A DNA stretch of 38,882 nucleotides, taken from contig JAIXQS010000024.1 in the NCBI GenBank assembly GCA_027485615.1, positions 1 through 38,882 of the forward strand, read 5' to 3'. The notes under the pieces are model-generated. The model searched no databases and was not told the DNA's origin. It worked only from the letters and a program-made list of their open reading frames with translations. The position numbers and the translations under genes were made by a program. How positions within the stretch are numbered: position 1 is the stretch's first letter; every line of letters begins with the position of its first letter. The DNA comes from Verrucomicrobiaceae bacterium (lineage in GTDB: Bacteria > Verrucomicrobiota > Verrucomicrobiia > Verrucomicrobiales > Akkermansiaceae). Of this stretch, positions 17,649-26,156 are shown in pieces.

Positions 17649-17957
17649 TTAAATCAAAAAATCTCTCTTGGGTGGGTTCCATTTACGTGCAGTGGCTACT
17701 TTGATGTGCACAGTGGTAAAGGTATTATCGGGAACAAGTGCTTCATTACAAGATTTCTGCGGGAGGATTTCTGGGGCAGGGGTAGCAGAAGGGCATTCAG
17801 GCGCGGTGAGGGTTGTTTGATTCCGCGCTGGTCGCGTAAAGGCTTTGCCCCCCGCGCTACGTTGCAAGGTGGCTGCCGGTGGTTTCATGCCTTTTCCGGT
17901 GATCGCGCCAATGCGTCTTGGATCAGGGCCGACCGGGCCGGATCGGCCCTACCTTTG
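17649..17957. other. Gene-free stretch at the right end of the BREX operon
   Basis: About 310 bp between brxL and the cysteine desulfurase remnant. It is open in one forward frame but reads as arginine/glycine-rich nonsense (RKGFAPRATLQGG). I see no terminator hairpin with a T-run and no att-like direct repeat. It probably marks the junction of the defence island with older chromosome. Confidence 0.4.
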
Positions 17958-18086
17958 GGGAACGCTGTGAAGGCGATGGGATACGGGGACGACGAGGCCA
18001 ACGAGGCGATCCGGCTGAGCGGGTGCCATCTGACGCCGGAGGTGGAGTGGGATGCGGTGGCGGAGCGGGTGAGAAATCTCCTGTAA
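17958..18086 (+). pseudogene. C-terminal stub of a cysteine desulfurase (NifS/IscS type)
   Basis: The last ~42 residues before TAA 18084-18086 (NAVKAMGYGDDEANEAIRLS, then TPEVEWDAVAERV) match the end of class V aminotransferase/cysteine desulfurases, where 'VLKAMG....A..SIRLSLG..TT.EE' follows the active-site cysteine loop. The active-site loop, PLP lysine and all upstream parts are missing; the DNA before it does not code for them. It is therefore a remnant, probably of the gene cut when the island or a neighbouring rearrangement arrived. It does not represent a DndA for phosphorothioation, since no dnd genes are present. Confidence 0.65.
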
Positions 18087-18130
18087 TGCGGTGATCGAGG
18101 GGGCAAAGCGCGCTGCCAAGGTGAGGACTC

Positions 18131-18700
18131 TCACAGGAGTTCCAGCAAGGGGCGCAACTCGGAGGCGCTTATGACAAGCCCCTGCCGTTCCAGTGTATCG
18201 AGCAGTTGCTCCGCGCTTTGCGGGGGATTCTTGAGCGAGGCACGCTGGCGTTTGAATGCGCCGCAAACCGCGCCCCAATCCAAGGAAATGAGGTGTCTTA
18301 CGAAATCGTCAGGGTGCTGAGCCTCGATTCCATAGGGATCGAGCGCATCGTTCGGAAAATCCTTGAGGTTGAAGGTAACGATCACCTGGGCGTTGGAGCA
18401 GATGGCGGCGGCGAGGACGTGCGTGTCGTCCGGATCGGGAAGCACGAGGCCTTTTGCGATTCCAAGATGTCCCGTGACAAGGGAGTCGGGAACCGCCCGG
18501 TTCATCAATTCACGGGTGCGCTGGAGCTGTTCCGCCGTTAGGTCAGGCCGGTTTGCCAGAAGACTGCGGATCCACTCGTCATGGATTTCATCACTCCACC
18601 GGGCGCGAAAAACTCCCGAGCAAGCAAGATGGAGGAGGAAATCCCTCAGCGGCGCGGGGTAGAGGACGCACGCGTCGAAGAGGACGGTGAAAGTGGTCAT
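18131..18700 (-). CDS. PIN-domain ribonuclease toxin
   Basis: 189 residues. PIN acidic residues are visible: Asp9 in TVLFDACVL, Glu42 near HDEWIRSL, Asp92 in PDPDDTHVLAAAI and Asp114 in NLKDFP. This four-acid layout is the metal site of PIN nucleases such as VapC; the length is greater than classical VapC (~130), fitting the larger COG1569-like PIN group. The start lies 12 bp after the stop of an excisionase-type HTH gene on the same strand, the normal antitoxin-toxin order. Expected action is RNA cleavage unless bound by the partner. The C-terminal ~50 residues (EQLLDTLERQGLVISASEL) are helical. Confidence 0.85.
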   Translation of the reverse strand: MTTFTVLFDACVLYPAPLRDFLLHLACSGVFRARWSDEIHDEWIRSLLANRPDLTAEQLQRTRELMNRAVPDSLVTGHLGIAKGLVLPDPDDTHVLAAAICSNAQVIVTFNLKDFPNDALDPYGIEAQHPDDFVRHLISLDWGAVCGAFKRQRASLKNPPQSAEQLLDTLERQGLVISASELRPLLELL

Positions 18701-18712
18701 GATGCCGGCGCT

Positions 18713-19168
18713 TCAGTATCCCATGCCCAGTTCCTGCGCCTGCGCGGCCAAGGCGTCCAGCGCGTCCTTGCTCTCGCCCCGGACTTTTTCCATGTAGGAC
18801 ATGAGGTCTTGGAACTTGAGCCGTCTGCGTGTGCCAACCTTGTGGTGGGGGATTTTTCCCGCTTCGAGAAGCTTGACCAGATAAGGACGGGAAACATGGA
18901 GCAGGTCGGCCGCTTCCTGGGTGGTGAGTTCGTGATGGGTGGGAACGAGGGTGACCGCATTGCCCCTGGCCATCTGGTTGAGGATTTCCAGAAACATGCG
19001 GAATGCGGTTTCGGGAACCTCCACCGCCTGGTCCTGGGAGCTGGTGGCAACGCGCAGGGTCGGGCTGCCTACCCGGGAAACGGACGCGAAGGAGCGCGCC
19101 GCGAGTTCGGCTTTGTGCGCTTCCTCCAAGCGTGGGATCGCGGTTCGGGCATGTTCGGAGAGTTTCAT
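18713..19168 (-). CDS. HTH (excisionase-type) antitoxin of the PIN toxin
   Basis: 151 residues. A MerR/excisionase-like helix-turn-helix lies at about 80-125: LTTQEAADLLHVSRPYLVKL, then GKIPHHKVGTRRRLKFQDL. The ~75-residue N-terminal part is helical and probably serves dimerisation; the C-terminal tail after residue 125 is the likely toxin-binding segment. The gene precedes the PIN gene by 12 bp in the same direction, the arrangement of self-regulated type II modules. A TTTCGTT-rich run directly upstream of its start may be the operator. Confidence 0.85.
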   Translation of the reverse strand: MKLSEHARTAIPRLEEAHKAELAARSFASVSRVGSPTLRVATSSQDQAVEVPETAFRMFLEILNQMARGNAVTLVPTHHELTTQEAADLLHVSRPYLVKLLEAGKIPHHKVGTRRRLKFQDLMSYMEKVRGESKDALDALAAQAQELGMGY

Positions 19169-19177
19169 GGGATTGGT

Positions 19178-19208
19178 TTACGAACGAAACAAACGAAACG
19201 AACGAAGC
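19178..19208 (-). promoter_or_regulatory. Candidate operator of the PIN module: repeated CGAAA/CAAA words
   Basis: Just upstream of the antitoxin start the + strand reads in quick succession ACGAACGAAACAAACGAAAC and then GAACGAA, a series of 4-5 bp near-repeats. Position and repetition suggest binding sites for the HTH antitoxin, but nothing else supports this. Confidence 0.3.
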
Positions 19209-19343
19209 TTTCGCAAGTGCTATTTTTCAGGTCTCTCAGCGATTCGGTGCTCTGGAATTCAGTTGAAAAGCCTCCCATTCCTCCTTCGACGGGCCGAAGC
19301 CGATGGTTTCCTCGCGGAGGCCGAGCTTGCGCCGCCACGGCGA

Positions 19344-20300
19344 TCAGCCGACCCAAATGCTCTTCAGATAAGATTCCTCCGGGAAATCCTCCGGCATGGC
19401 GGCGGGTTCCATGTTCGGCATGGCGATCATGCGCATGAAATCGCTTTCCGTGATCCCCCGGAAGTTCGTGCAGCACAGCATCCATCCGCCCTTCGCCAGC
19501 ACCTTGCCCGCCAGTTCCGCGAGCTCGCCGAAGTCCCTTTCCACGCGGAAGACCTTGCCCTTTTCGTCGCGGGAAAAGGTCGGAGGGTCGATCACGATGC
19601 CGTCGAATTTCCGGCCCTGCTTCGCGAAACGTTTCAGCCAGTGGAACGCGTCGCCTTTGCAGAAATGGTGGGCGGCGTCATCCAGCCCGTTGTGGCGGAA
19701 GTTCCGCTTCGCCCACTCCAGATAAACCGCCGAGAGATCGAGCGTGGTCGTTTCACCGCCGCCCGTCGCACCCGCCACCGAGAAGCCCCCGGTGTAGGAA
19801 AACAGGTTGAGCAGTTTCCCGCCGCCTGACATCCGCCGCATCACCTCGGCGCGGTTGTGGCGCTGGTCGAGGAAGATTCCCTGCGAGTATCCGCTTTGGA
19901 AAGAGACCTCGAAGGCGAGTCCGTTTTCGCGGATGAGGAACGGCGCGTCCACCGCCTCACCGTAAAGATGCACCGGCGATTCCTTCTGGTGCTTGTCGAG
20001 CCGCTTCCAATACACGCTTTTCCCGCCCGCCTTCAGCCAGGCCTTCACCTCGCCCGCGATCTCGCCGCCGGGCGTCATCGCCATCCATTTCCCGGCGTAG
20101 CTCTCCAGTGCAAACCCCGGCACTCCGTCGCCCGCGCCGTCCACCAGCCGCACCGCATCCGTCTCCTCATCGAGGAGCGCGTCCCTTTTATCCACGGCAT
20201 TATCCAGCAAGCTCCCTAACACGCCGGGTAGATGCTGGAAATCGGAAACGCTGGAAAGCCGAAACTGGAACTGTTCCAAGCCTTCCGGTGCGCAGCGCAA
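19344..20300 (-). CDS. RlmI-like class I SAM-dependent RNA methyltransferase
   Basis: 318 residues. The COG1092/RlmI signature is present: GIFLDQRHNR at 141-150, SAM-binding LLNLFSYTGGFSV at 163-175 and the catalytic-loop-like VIDPPTFSR at 236-244. These enzymes methylate cytosine-5 of 23S rRNA or act on related RNA substrates in the cytoplasm. The early DAVRLVDGAGDGVPG (48-62) is the family's N-terminal EEHEAD/PUA-adjacent region. A full PUA domain is not visible, so the protein is shorter than E. coli RlmI (~396). The annotated ATG is the first in frame; a GTG near 20222 is an alternative start. It diverges from the antitoxin gene at 20343 with only about 40 bp between them. It reads as an ordinary chromosomal gene. 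Confidence 0.8.
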   Translation of the reverse strand: MRCAPEGLEQFQFRLSSVSDFQHLPGVLGSLLDNAVDKRDALLDEETDAVRLVDGAGDGVPGFALESYAGKWMAMTPGGEIAGEVKAWLKAGGKSVYWKRLDKHQKESPVHLYGEAVDAPFLIRENGLAFEVSFQSGYSQGIFLDQRHNRAEVMRRMSGGGKLLNLFSYTGGFSVAGATGGGETTTLDLSAVYLEWAKRNFRHNGLDDAAHHFCKGDAFHWLKRFAKQGRKFDGIVIDPPTFSRDEKGKVFRVERDFGELAELAGKVLAKGGWMLCCTNFRGITESDFMRMIAMPNMEPAAMPEDFPEESYLKSIWVG

Positions 20301-20342
20301 AGGCGGCTTGCATCATCCTCAATTTCAAGCCTCATTCAATGC

Positions 20343-20540
20343 ATGGCTTCAGCCGATAAAAACACCTCGATCAAGAAGGAAGCCGCCCGTCTGGTGCGCC
20401 AATTGCCGGATACCGCCAGTTGGGATGACCTCATGTATGAGATTATCGTCCGCCAAAAGATCGAAGCCGGTCTCTCGGATTTGCGGGAGGGGCGCAAGCA
20501 TGACCACGCATCCATCCGCAGCGAGTTCGGGTTGGCATGA
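20343..20540 (+). CDS. Small antitoxin of a ParE/RelE-type module
   Basis: 65 residues from ATG 20343. The frame is open upstream, but the family-like sequence begins with the Lys-rich helix after this ATG. The core LVRQLPDTASWDDLMYEIIV and the tail GLSDLREGRKHDHASIRSEF match the small 'addiction module' antitoxins that precede ParE toxins. Its TGA overlaps the ATG of the toxin (ATGA). The antitoxin is intact while the toxin is frameshifted. Confidence 0.8.
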   Translation: MASADKNTSIKKEAARLVRQLPDTASWDDLMYEIIVRQKIEAGLSDLREGRKHDHASIRSEFGLA

Positions 20541-20829
20541 GGATCAGTTGGTCAACCCAAGCCTGCGCGATCTCCATGCCATCCGGGATTTCATCGCCCG
20601 CGATTCGGAACACTATGCGCGATTGCAGGTCGAGCGCCTGCTCTCCCGAGTCGAACGCGCCGCCGCAATGCCCTCCCGAGGGCACCCTGTCCATGAGTTC
20701 ATCGAATGCGGGCTACGCGAGGTGCATGAAGGCTCTTACCGGATCATTTACGCTGTCTGCGGCGAAGAGTTCCAAGTGGTGACCATCGTCCACATGAAAC
20801 AGCGCATCACGCGCCGCCGCCTTCGCTGA
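20537..20829 (+). pseudogene. ParE/RelE-type toxin broken by a 1-bp frameshift
   Basis: Translation from ATG 20537 gives MRISWSTQA, the normal first strand of ParE, then leaves the family frame. The rest of the toxin (LRDLHAIRDFIARDSEHYAR, later EVHEGSYRIIY and VVTIVHMKQR) continues in the next frame to the stop at 20829. At 20561-20564 the sequence is GCCTGC; one extra C (GCCCTGC) would give TQALRDLHAIRDF and restore the whole protein. So a single base has been lost near 20562. The alternatives are a sequencing error, or a TTG start in the second frame near 20548 that would lack strand 1. All other family features are intact, so the loss looks recent. Confidence 0.75.
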
Positions 20830-20941
20830 CGGTGTTCCAGATCCGCATAAACGCCGAATTTCGACTTTCCCGCCCCGCCTCATCCCTCCATCCTCCGCCC
20901 GCCCCCCTTCCTTGGGGTTTAAGGTTTAGAATTTAAAGTTT

Positions 20942-21904
20942 ATGAAAGTCCTCCTCACCACCTGCTCCTACCAAGACACCCCCGGTCCGCACCACGAACT
21001 CATGGCCGCCCAGGGCTGGGATGTCGTCCGCGAGCGCGGGCCGCTTTCCGAAGCGCGCATGCTTGAGCTGGCGGAGCAGGGCTTCGATGCCTTCCTTTGC
21101 GGCGACGACGCGATCACCCGCGCCGTGCTCGAAAAATGCGCGCCGAAACTGCGGGTCATTTCCAAATACGGCATCGGCCTCGACAAGATCGACCTGCCCG
21201 CCACCAAGGAGATGAAAATCCCCGTGCTCTTCACGCCGGGCGTGAACCACGACACCGTGGCCGAGCACACCTTCGCGCTGTTGCTGGCGATGACGAAAAA
21301 CCTCGTCCCATCCATCGAGGCAACCCGTGCCGGGAAATGGACGCGCCTCACGGGTTTCGAACTGCTCCACAAGCGCATCGGCCTCATCGGCCTCGGTCGG
21401 ATCGGGCAGGAGGTCGCGAAGCGTGCCGCCGCCTTCGGGATGGAAGTGCATGGCTTCGGAAACTACTGGCCCGATGACATTGCGGAGCAATACGGCATCA
21501 CCCGCCACCTCACCCTCGATTCGCTTTTCGCAGCCTCGCAGATCATCTCCCCGCACACCAAGCTCACGCCGGATTCCCATCACTGCGTGAACACCGCCCG
21601 CCTCTCGCTGATGCCGGACAACTCCTGGCTCGTGAACACCGGCCGCGGCGAACTCATTTCCCAGCCCGACGTGATCACCGCCCTCGATTCCGGCAAGCTC
21701 GCCGGCTACGCCACCGACGTCCTCGATGAGGAGCCGCCCGCCGCCGACCACCCGCTGCTCCACCATCCGAAGGTCATCGTCACCCCGCACATCGGCTCGC
21801 GCACCTTCGAGTCCGTCCCGCGCCAAGCGATGAAATCCCTCACCAACCTCATCAACGCCCTCTCCGGCGAAGGCGAGGCGAACTGCGCGAACGGCGTGAT
21901 CTGA
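20942..21904 (+). CDS. D-2-hydroxyacid dehydrogenase (phosphoglycerate-dehydrogenase-like)
   Basis: 320 residues, the normal length of a short SerA-like enzyme without the ACT domain. The NAD-binding motif GLGRIG is at 150-155. The catalytic triad is Arg235 (NTGRGEL), Glu264 (DEEPP) and His283 (TPHIGS). The N-terminal substrate domain includes SKYGIGLDKIDL (74-85), as in phosphoglycerate and related dehydrogenases. It should reduce or oxidise a D-2-hydroxyacid with NAD(H); the exact substrate is not readable. It is first of three same-strand genes with gaps of 24 and 3 bp, so it is probably co-expressed with the sugar-nucleotide genes. An AT-rich tract (GGTTTAAGGTTTAGAATTTA) lies directly before the start. 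Cytosolic; no signal peptide. Confidence 0.9.
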   Translation: MKVLLTTCSYQDTPGPHHELMAAQGWDVVRERGPLSEARMLELAEQGFDAFLCGDDAITRAVLEKCAPKLRVISKYGIGLDKIDLPATKEMKIPVLFTPGVNHDTVAEHTFALLLAMTKNLVPSIEATRAGKWTRLTGFELLHKRIGLIGLGRIGQEVAKRAAAFGMEVHGFGNYWPDDIAEQYGITRHLTLDSLFAASQIISPHTKLTPDSHHCVNTARLSLMPDNSWLVNTGRGELISQPDVITALDSGKLAGYATDVLDEEPPAADHPLLHHPKVIVTPHIGSRTFESVPRQAMKSLTNLINALSGEGEANCANGVI

Positions 21905-21928
21905 CCTTTCCTCACCCCATTCACCCCC

Positions 21929-22765
21929 ATGAAAATTCACAAAGCCGTCATCACCGCCGCCGGGCCGGATCAGAGGCACCTGCCCCTACAAACCATCGTC
22001 AGCACCAGCGGCGAGACCAAGCCCGCCATCCAGCTCCTGCTCGACGAAATTTTCGCCGCAGGCATCCGCAACGCCGCCCTCATCGTCGCGCCCGGCCAGA
22101 CCGATGCCTTCCGCGCCGCCGTCGGCCCGCACCTTTCCCAGATCGAGTTCATCGAGCAACCCGAGCCGCTGGGCTACGGCCACGCCGTGCTCTGCGCGCA
22201 GGATTTCACCGATGAAGAAGCGTTCCTCCTGCTCGTCGGCGATCACCTTTATCTCAGCAACGGGGAGACCTCCTGCGTCCGGCAGTTGCTGGAAACTGCG
22301 GAGCGCGAGGAATGCGCCGTTTCCGCCGTGCAGGCCACCCGCGAGGGCAAGCTGCCCTACTACGGCGCCGTCGGCGGCAAGCACATCCCGGGCAGCCGCG
22401 ACCTTTACCAGATCGAGAACATCCTGGAAAAACCCACGCCCACCGTCGCCGAGCAGGAACTCATCACGCCCGGCCTTCGCCAGGGTCATTACCTCTGTTT
22501 TTTCGGAATGCACGTCCTCACCGCCGCCACCATGCGCTTGCTCGGTGAGGCGCTGGAAACATCCGGAAATAACCTGCCGCTCACGCCCTCCCTCGCCGCC
22601 GCCGCGAAGAGCGGGCGCCACCTCGCGTTTGAGATCTCCGGGCAGCGCTACAACATCGGCGAGCCCTACGGCCTGCTCCGCGCCGAGCTCGCCATGGCAC
22701 TCGCCGGGCCGCAACGGGACGAAGTCCTCACCATGCTCGTCGAGCTAATGGCAACCTCCCGCTGA
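21929..22765 (+). CDS. Sugar-1-phosphate nucleotidyltransferase (GalU/GlmU-like)
   Basis: 278 residues. It opens with KAVITAAGPDQRHLPLQT (5-22), the nucleotide-binding loop of GalU-like enzymes, although the usual glycine-rich 'GxGTR' is altered to GPDQR. FLLLVGDHLYLSNGE contains the metal-binding Asp of the second signature, and PEPLGYGHAVLCAQ is the family's 'LGTAGAL'-like block. It should transfer a nucleoside monophosphate to a sugar-1-phosphate. The C-terminal ISGQRYNIGEPYGLL matches the end of UTP-glucose-1-phosphate uridylyltransferases. It stands between a dehydrogenase and a large kinase/pyrophosphorylase fusion, the latter starting 3 bp later. The altered glycine loop may mean changed specificity. 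Confidence 0.8.
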   Translation: MKIHKAVITAAGPDQRHLPLQTIVSTSGETKPAIQLLLDEIFAAGIRNAALIVAPGQTDAFRAAVGPHLSQIEFIEQPEPLGYGHAVLCAQDFTDEEAFLLLVGDHLYLSNGETSCVRQLLETAEREECAVSAVQATREGKLPYYGAVGGKHIPGSRDLYQIENILEKPTPTVAEQELITPGLRQGHYLCFFGMHVLTAATMRLLGEALETSGNNLPLTPSLAAAAKSGRHLAFEISGQRYNIGEPYGLLRAELAMALAGPQRDEVLTMLVELMATSR

Positions 22766-22768
22766 ACC

Positions 22769-25700
22769 ATGCTCACCGACCTCATCACCTCGGACGAACC
22801 CGCCCTCCGCGACCGCCCGCTCGCGCAAGCCTGCGCCGGGCTTTCCCGCGAGCAGCTCCTCGCCGAAGCCGCCGCGCTCGATTCCTTCCGCCGCACCAGC
22901 GGAAACCTCTACCAGCGCGTCCGCGCCCTGTTTTTCCTCCATGCCCTCCACCGCTACCATCTCGCGGGCGAGCCTTCTGAAAACAACGGACGCATCCCCT
23001 TCGAGGGATACCGCCATCTCCTCGCGCGGCGTTTCCCCGAGGCCATCGATTCCTTTCTCGAATCGCAGCTTGAACAAGGTTCCGGCGACGCGATCTCCTC
23101 CGCCCTCGCCGCCGCCTACCACCAGCTCGCTTTCCAGACCCTCGCCGACCAGGTCCGCAAATCCGTCCGCACCGTGCGCGGCAACCAATGGATGTTCCGC
23201 ATGGGCCACCCCGCCGAGCACCCGCTCCGCATCCGCCGCGAGCTGCTCGCGCACGACGGCCACAGCTATCCCATCCTGCTGGAGCGCACGCCCGTCCGCA
23301 TGGATCTCACGCACTCCGCGTGGTCGGATATCTTCTTCCTCGGCATGGATTTCCCCGAGGGCGCGAAGGTCATCAACGTCTCCATCGACCTCGCGATCCA
23401 CGGCTCGAACAAGGAACCGAAGCCTCCCGTTTCCGCCTACCTGCGTGTGATCGACCGCCCGGTGCTGCGCCTCTCCAGCATCGACCTCAAGGCCACCGCG
23501 GAGATCGAGGCGCTCGCGGATGTCTTCGATTTCGCCAAGGACTACCTCGGCCTCCTGAAAGCGGCGGTCATCGCGTCCGGCCTCATCCCTCCCGGCATCG
23601 AGGGTTCGGGCAAACCGCTTTCGGAAATCCTCTCCATGCTCGTCGGGCCGGGGAGGGGACTGGAGCTGGTTTCCTCGGTGAACCACATCCCGAAAGGCTC
23701 GCGTCTCGCCGTTTCCACGAACCTCCTCGCCGCGCTGATCTCCGCCTGCATGCGGGCCACCGGCCAGGCCGCCAGCCTCACCGGTGAGCTGGCGGAAAAC
23801 GAACGCCGCCTCGTGCTTGCCCGCGCCATCCTCGGCGAGTGGATCGGCGGATCGGGCGGCGGCTGGCAGGATTCCGGCGGGGTCTGGCCCGGCATCAAGC
23901 TCATCGAGGGCAGCTTCGCCGCCGAGGGCGATCCCGAGCAGGGCGTCTCGCGCGGTCGGCTCATGCCCACCCACCACGTCTTCAGCGAAAACGAGATCCC
24001 GTCTGCCGCCCGCAAGGCCTTGCAGGATTCGCTCGTCCTCGTCCACGGCGGCATGGCGCAGAACGTCGGCCCCATCCTGGAGATGGTCACCGAGAAATAT
24101 CTCACCCGCGCCAGCGCCGAGTGGGCAGGGCGCGGCGAAGCGCTTTCGCTGTTGGAGAAAATCCTAACCGCCCTCCGTTCCTCCGACATCCGCCCCCTCG
24201 GCAAACTCACCACGGAGAATTTCCGCGGCCCGCTGCAAACGATCATCCCGTGGGCCACGAACCTTTACACGGAAACCCTCATCTCCCGCGCGGAGCAGGA
24301 GTTCGGCAAGGATTTCTGGGGCTTCTGGATGCTCGGCGGCATGTCCGGCGGCGGCATGGGTTTCATCTTCGATCCATCTCGAAAATCCGAAGCTCAGGCG
24401 CGCATGCTCGCGATCATGGCGGAAACAAAAGCCCTGCTCCGCAACGCGCTGCCCTTCGCGATGGAGCCGGTGGTCTATGATTTCTCCATCAATCCCCACG
24501 GCACCTTCGCCACCCTGCTCAGCGGCGCGGACGCCGCCCTGCCGCCGGATTACTACCAGCTCCACCTCGCCCCGCTGCTCCGCGCCGAACCCGGCGATCT
24601 CACGCCCGCCCAACGCGCCGAGCTCACCCGCTTCGCCTCGCTTTCCCGCAGCAACCCCGATTTCAGCGGCTCGCTTTCCAATCTTCTGGAAACCCTCGTC
24701 CCCTCCGGAGGCGGGAGTTCGCCGCAGTCCGGCGCGCTCGCTGAGCTACTGGAGAAATGGGGCTTCGATCACGAGCAGCATGAGTCGATACGCCGCGACC
24801 TGCTCGCCGACCGCATCGGCCTCGCGCGGAACCGCCTGCCCGCGATCACGGATATCACCGACGTGCTCCCGGAGGACTACACGGATCTCACCCGCACGCC
24901 GCCTTCGGCGGAAACCGTCGCCCTGGGGAAAGCCGCGCTCGCCGGGGGATCGGTCGCCGTGGTGAGCCTCGCCGCCGGAGCCGGCTCGCGCTGGACGCAA
25001 GGCGCGGGCGTTTGCAAGGCGCTCAATCCCTACGCCAAGCTCGGCGGAAAGCACCGCACCTTCATCGAGACCCACCTCGCGAAATCGAGCCAGCGCGGCG
25101 CGGAGGCGGGCGCGACCATCCCGCACGTTTTCACCACCTCGTATCTGACCGACGGGCCGACCCGCGAGTTCCTCGAAAGCCACAGTAACTACGGCTACCC
25201 CGGTTCGCTGCATCTCTCGGCCGGCCGCGCCGTCGGCCTCCGCATGATCCCGACCGAGCGCGACCTGCGCTTCGCGTGGGAGGAAATGCCGCAGCAGGCG
25301 CTCGACGAGCAGCAGCAGAAAATGCGCGATTCATTGCGCACCGCCCTCATCGGCTGGGCGCGCGGGGCAGGGGAGGCGGGCGATTACACCGGCAACCTCC
25401 CGCTCCAGTGCCTGCACCCCATCGGGCATTTCTACGAGCTGCCCAACCTCCTCCTCAACGGCACCCTCGCCCGCCTTCTAACAGAACGACCCGGCCTGAA
25501 AACCCTGATGCTCCACAACATCGACACCCTCGGGGCCGATGTCGATCCCGGCCTCCTCGGCCACCACCTTGCGGGCGGAGCCGCGCTCACCTTCGAGGTC
25601 ATCCCGCGCCGCCTGGAGGATCGTGGCGGCGGCCTCGCCCGCGTCAACGGCCGCCCGCGCCTGCTCGAAGGCCTGTCCATGCCCCGCGAGGAGGATGAGT

Positions 25701-26092
25701 TCGAACTCTCCTTCTACAACTCCATGACCACATGGATCGACATCGACCGCTTCCTCGCGCTCCTCAAGCTCGACCGCGCCGCCATCCTCGCCGGTGACAC
25801 AAACGCCATCGCCGCCGCCATCCGCCAACTCGCCGCCCGCCTGCCCACCTACCTCACCTTGAAGGACGTGAAAAAACGCTGGGGCAACGGCCAGGAAGAC
25901 GTTTTCCCCGTCACCCAGTTCGAGAAACTTTGGGGCGACCTCACCCTCCTTCCCGACATCGAGACCGCCTACGTCGTCGTTGATCGTTTAAGAGGCCAGC
26001 AGCTCAAAGACCCCGCCCAGCTCGACGCCTGGTTCCGCGACGGCTCGGCGGACCACATCGCAAAGCTTTGCGGGTGGGGCGGTAGAGGGTGA
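22769..26092 (+). CDS. Bifunctional GHMP-type sugar kinase / UDP-sugar pyrophosphorylase
   Basis: 1107 residues in two parts. The N-terminal part (to about 700) resembles GHMP kinases of the fucokinase type: HIPKGSRLAVSTNLLAAL (about 306-323) corresponds to the ATP-binding 'PxGSGLGTSS' motif. GGGWQDSGGVWPG (about 363-375) and GGMSGGGMGFIF (about 522-533) are the later GHMP blocks. The C-terminal part has the pyrophosphorylase loop SLAAGAGSRW followed by Lys-Ala (about 733-752), HPIGHFYELPNLL and HNIDTLGADVDPGLLG, as in eukaryote-type UDP-glucose/UDP-GlcNAc pyrophosphorylases. Such a fusion would phosphorylate a free sugar at C1 and then activate it with UTP. It parallels bacterial Fkp but has the domains in the opposite order. 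Sugar identity is unknown. Very GC-rich; the third gene of the operon. Confidence 0.75.
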   Translation: MLTDLITSDEPALRDRPLAQACAGLSREQLLAEAAALDSFRRTSGNLYQRVRALFFLHALHRYHLAGEPSENNGRIPFEGYRHLLARRFPEAIDSFLESQLEQGSGDAISSALAAAYHQLAFQTLADQVRKSVRTVRGNQWMFRMGHPAEHPLRIRRELLAHDGHSYPILLERTPVRMDLTHSAWSDIFFLGMDFPEGAKVINVSIDLAIHGSNKEPKPPVSAYLRVIDRPVLRLSSIDLKATAEIEALADVFDFAKDYLGLLKAAVIASGLIPPGIEGSGKPLSEILSMLVGPGRGLELVSSVNHIPKGSRLAVSTNLLAALISACMRATGQAASLTGELAENERRLVLARAILGEWIGGSGGGWQDSGGVWPGIKLIEGSFAAEGDPEQGVSRGRLMPTHHVFSENEIPSAARKALQDSLVLVHGGMAQNVGPILEMVTEKYLTRASAEWAGRGEALSLLEKILTALRSSDIRPLGKLTTENFRGPLQTIIPWATNLYTETLISRAEQEFGKDFWGFWMLGGMSGGGMGFIFDPSRKSEAQARMLAIMAETKALLRNALPFAMEPVVYDFSINPHGTFATLLSGADAALPPDYYQLHLAPLLRAEPGDLTPAQRAELTRFASLSRSNPDFSGSLSNLLETLVPSGGGSSPQSGALAELLEKWGFDHEQHESIRRDLLADRIGLARNRLPAITDITDVLPEDYTDLTRTPPSAETVALGKAALAGGSVAVVSLAAGAGSRWTQGAGVCKALNPYAKLGGKHRTFIETHLAKSSQRGAEAGATIPHVFTTSYLTDGPTREFLESHSNYGYPGSLHLSAGRAVGLRMIPTERDLRFAWEEMPQQALDEQQQKMRDSLRTALIGWARGAGEAGDYTGNLPLQCLHPIGHFYELPNLLLNGTLARLLTERPGLKTLMLHNIDTLGADVDPGLLGHHLAGGAALTFEVIPRRLEDRGGGLARVNGRPRLLEGLSMPREEDEFELSFYNSMTTWIDIDRFLALLKLDRAAILAGDTNAIAAAIRQLAARLPTYLTLKDVKKRWGNGQEDVFPVTQFEKLWGDLTLLPDIETAYVVVDRLRGQQLKDPAQLDAWFRDGSADHIAKLCGWGGRG

Positions 26093-26156
26093 AACTGTGA
26101 GTGCCGATTCCTGCGTTGTTCTTCACTCCCTGATGGAACCGGGGAGCTTGGCCACG

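Noticed and set aside
17958..18086. DndA for DNA phosphorothioation
   Set aside because: Only a C-terminal stub of a cysteine desulfurase remains and no dndBCDE or dndFGH genes are present.
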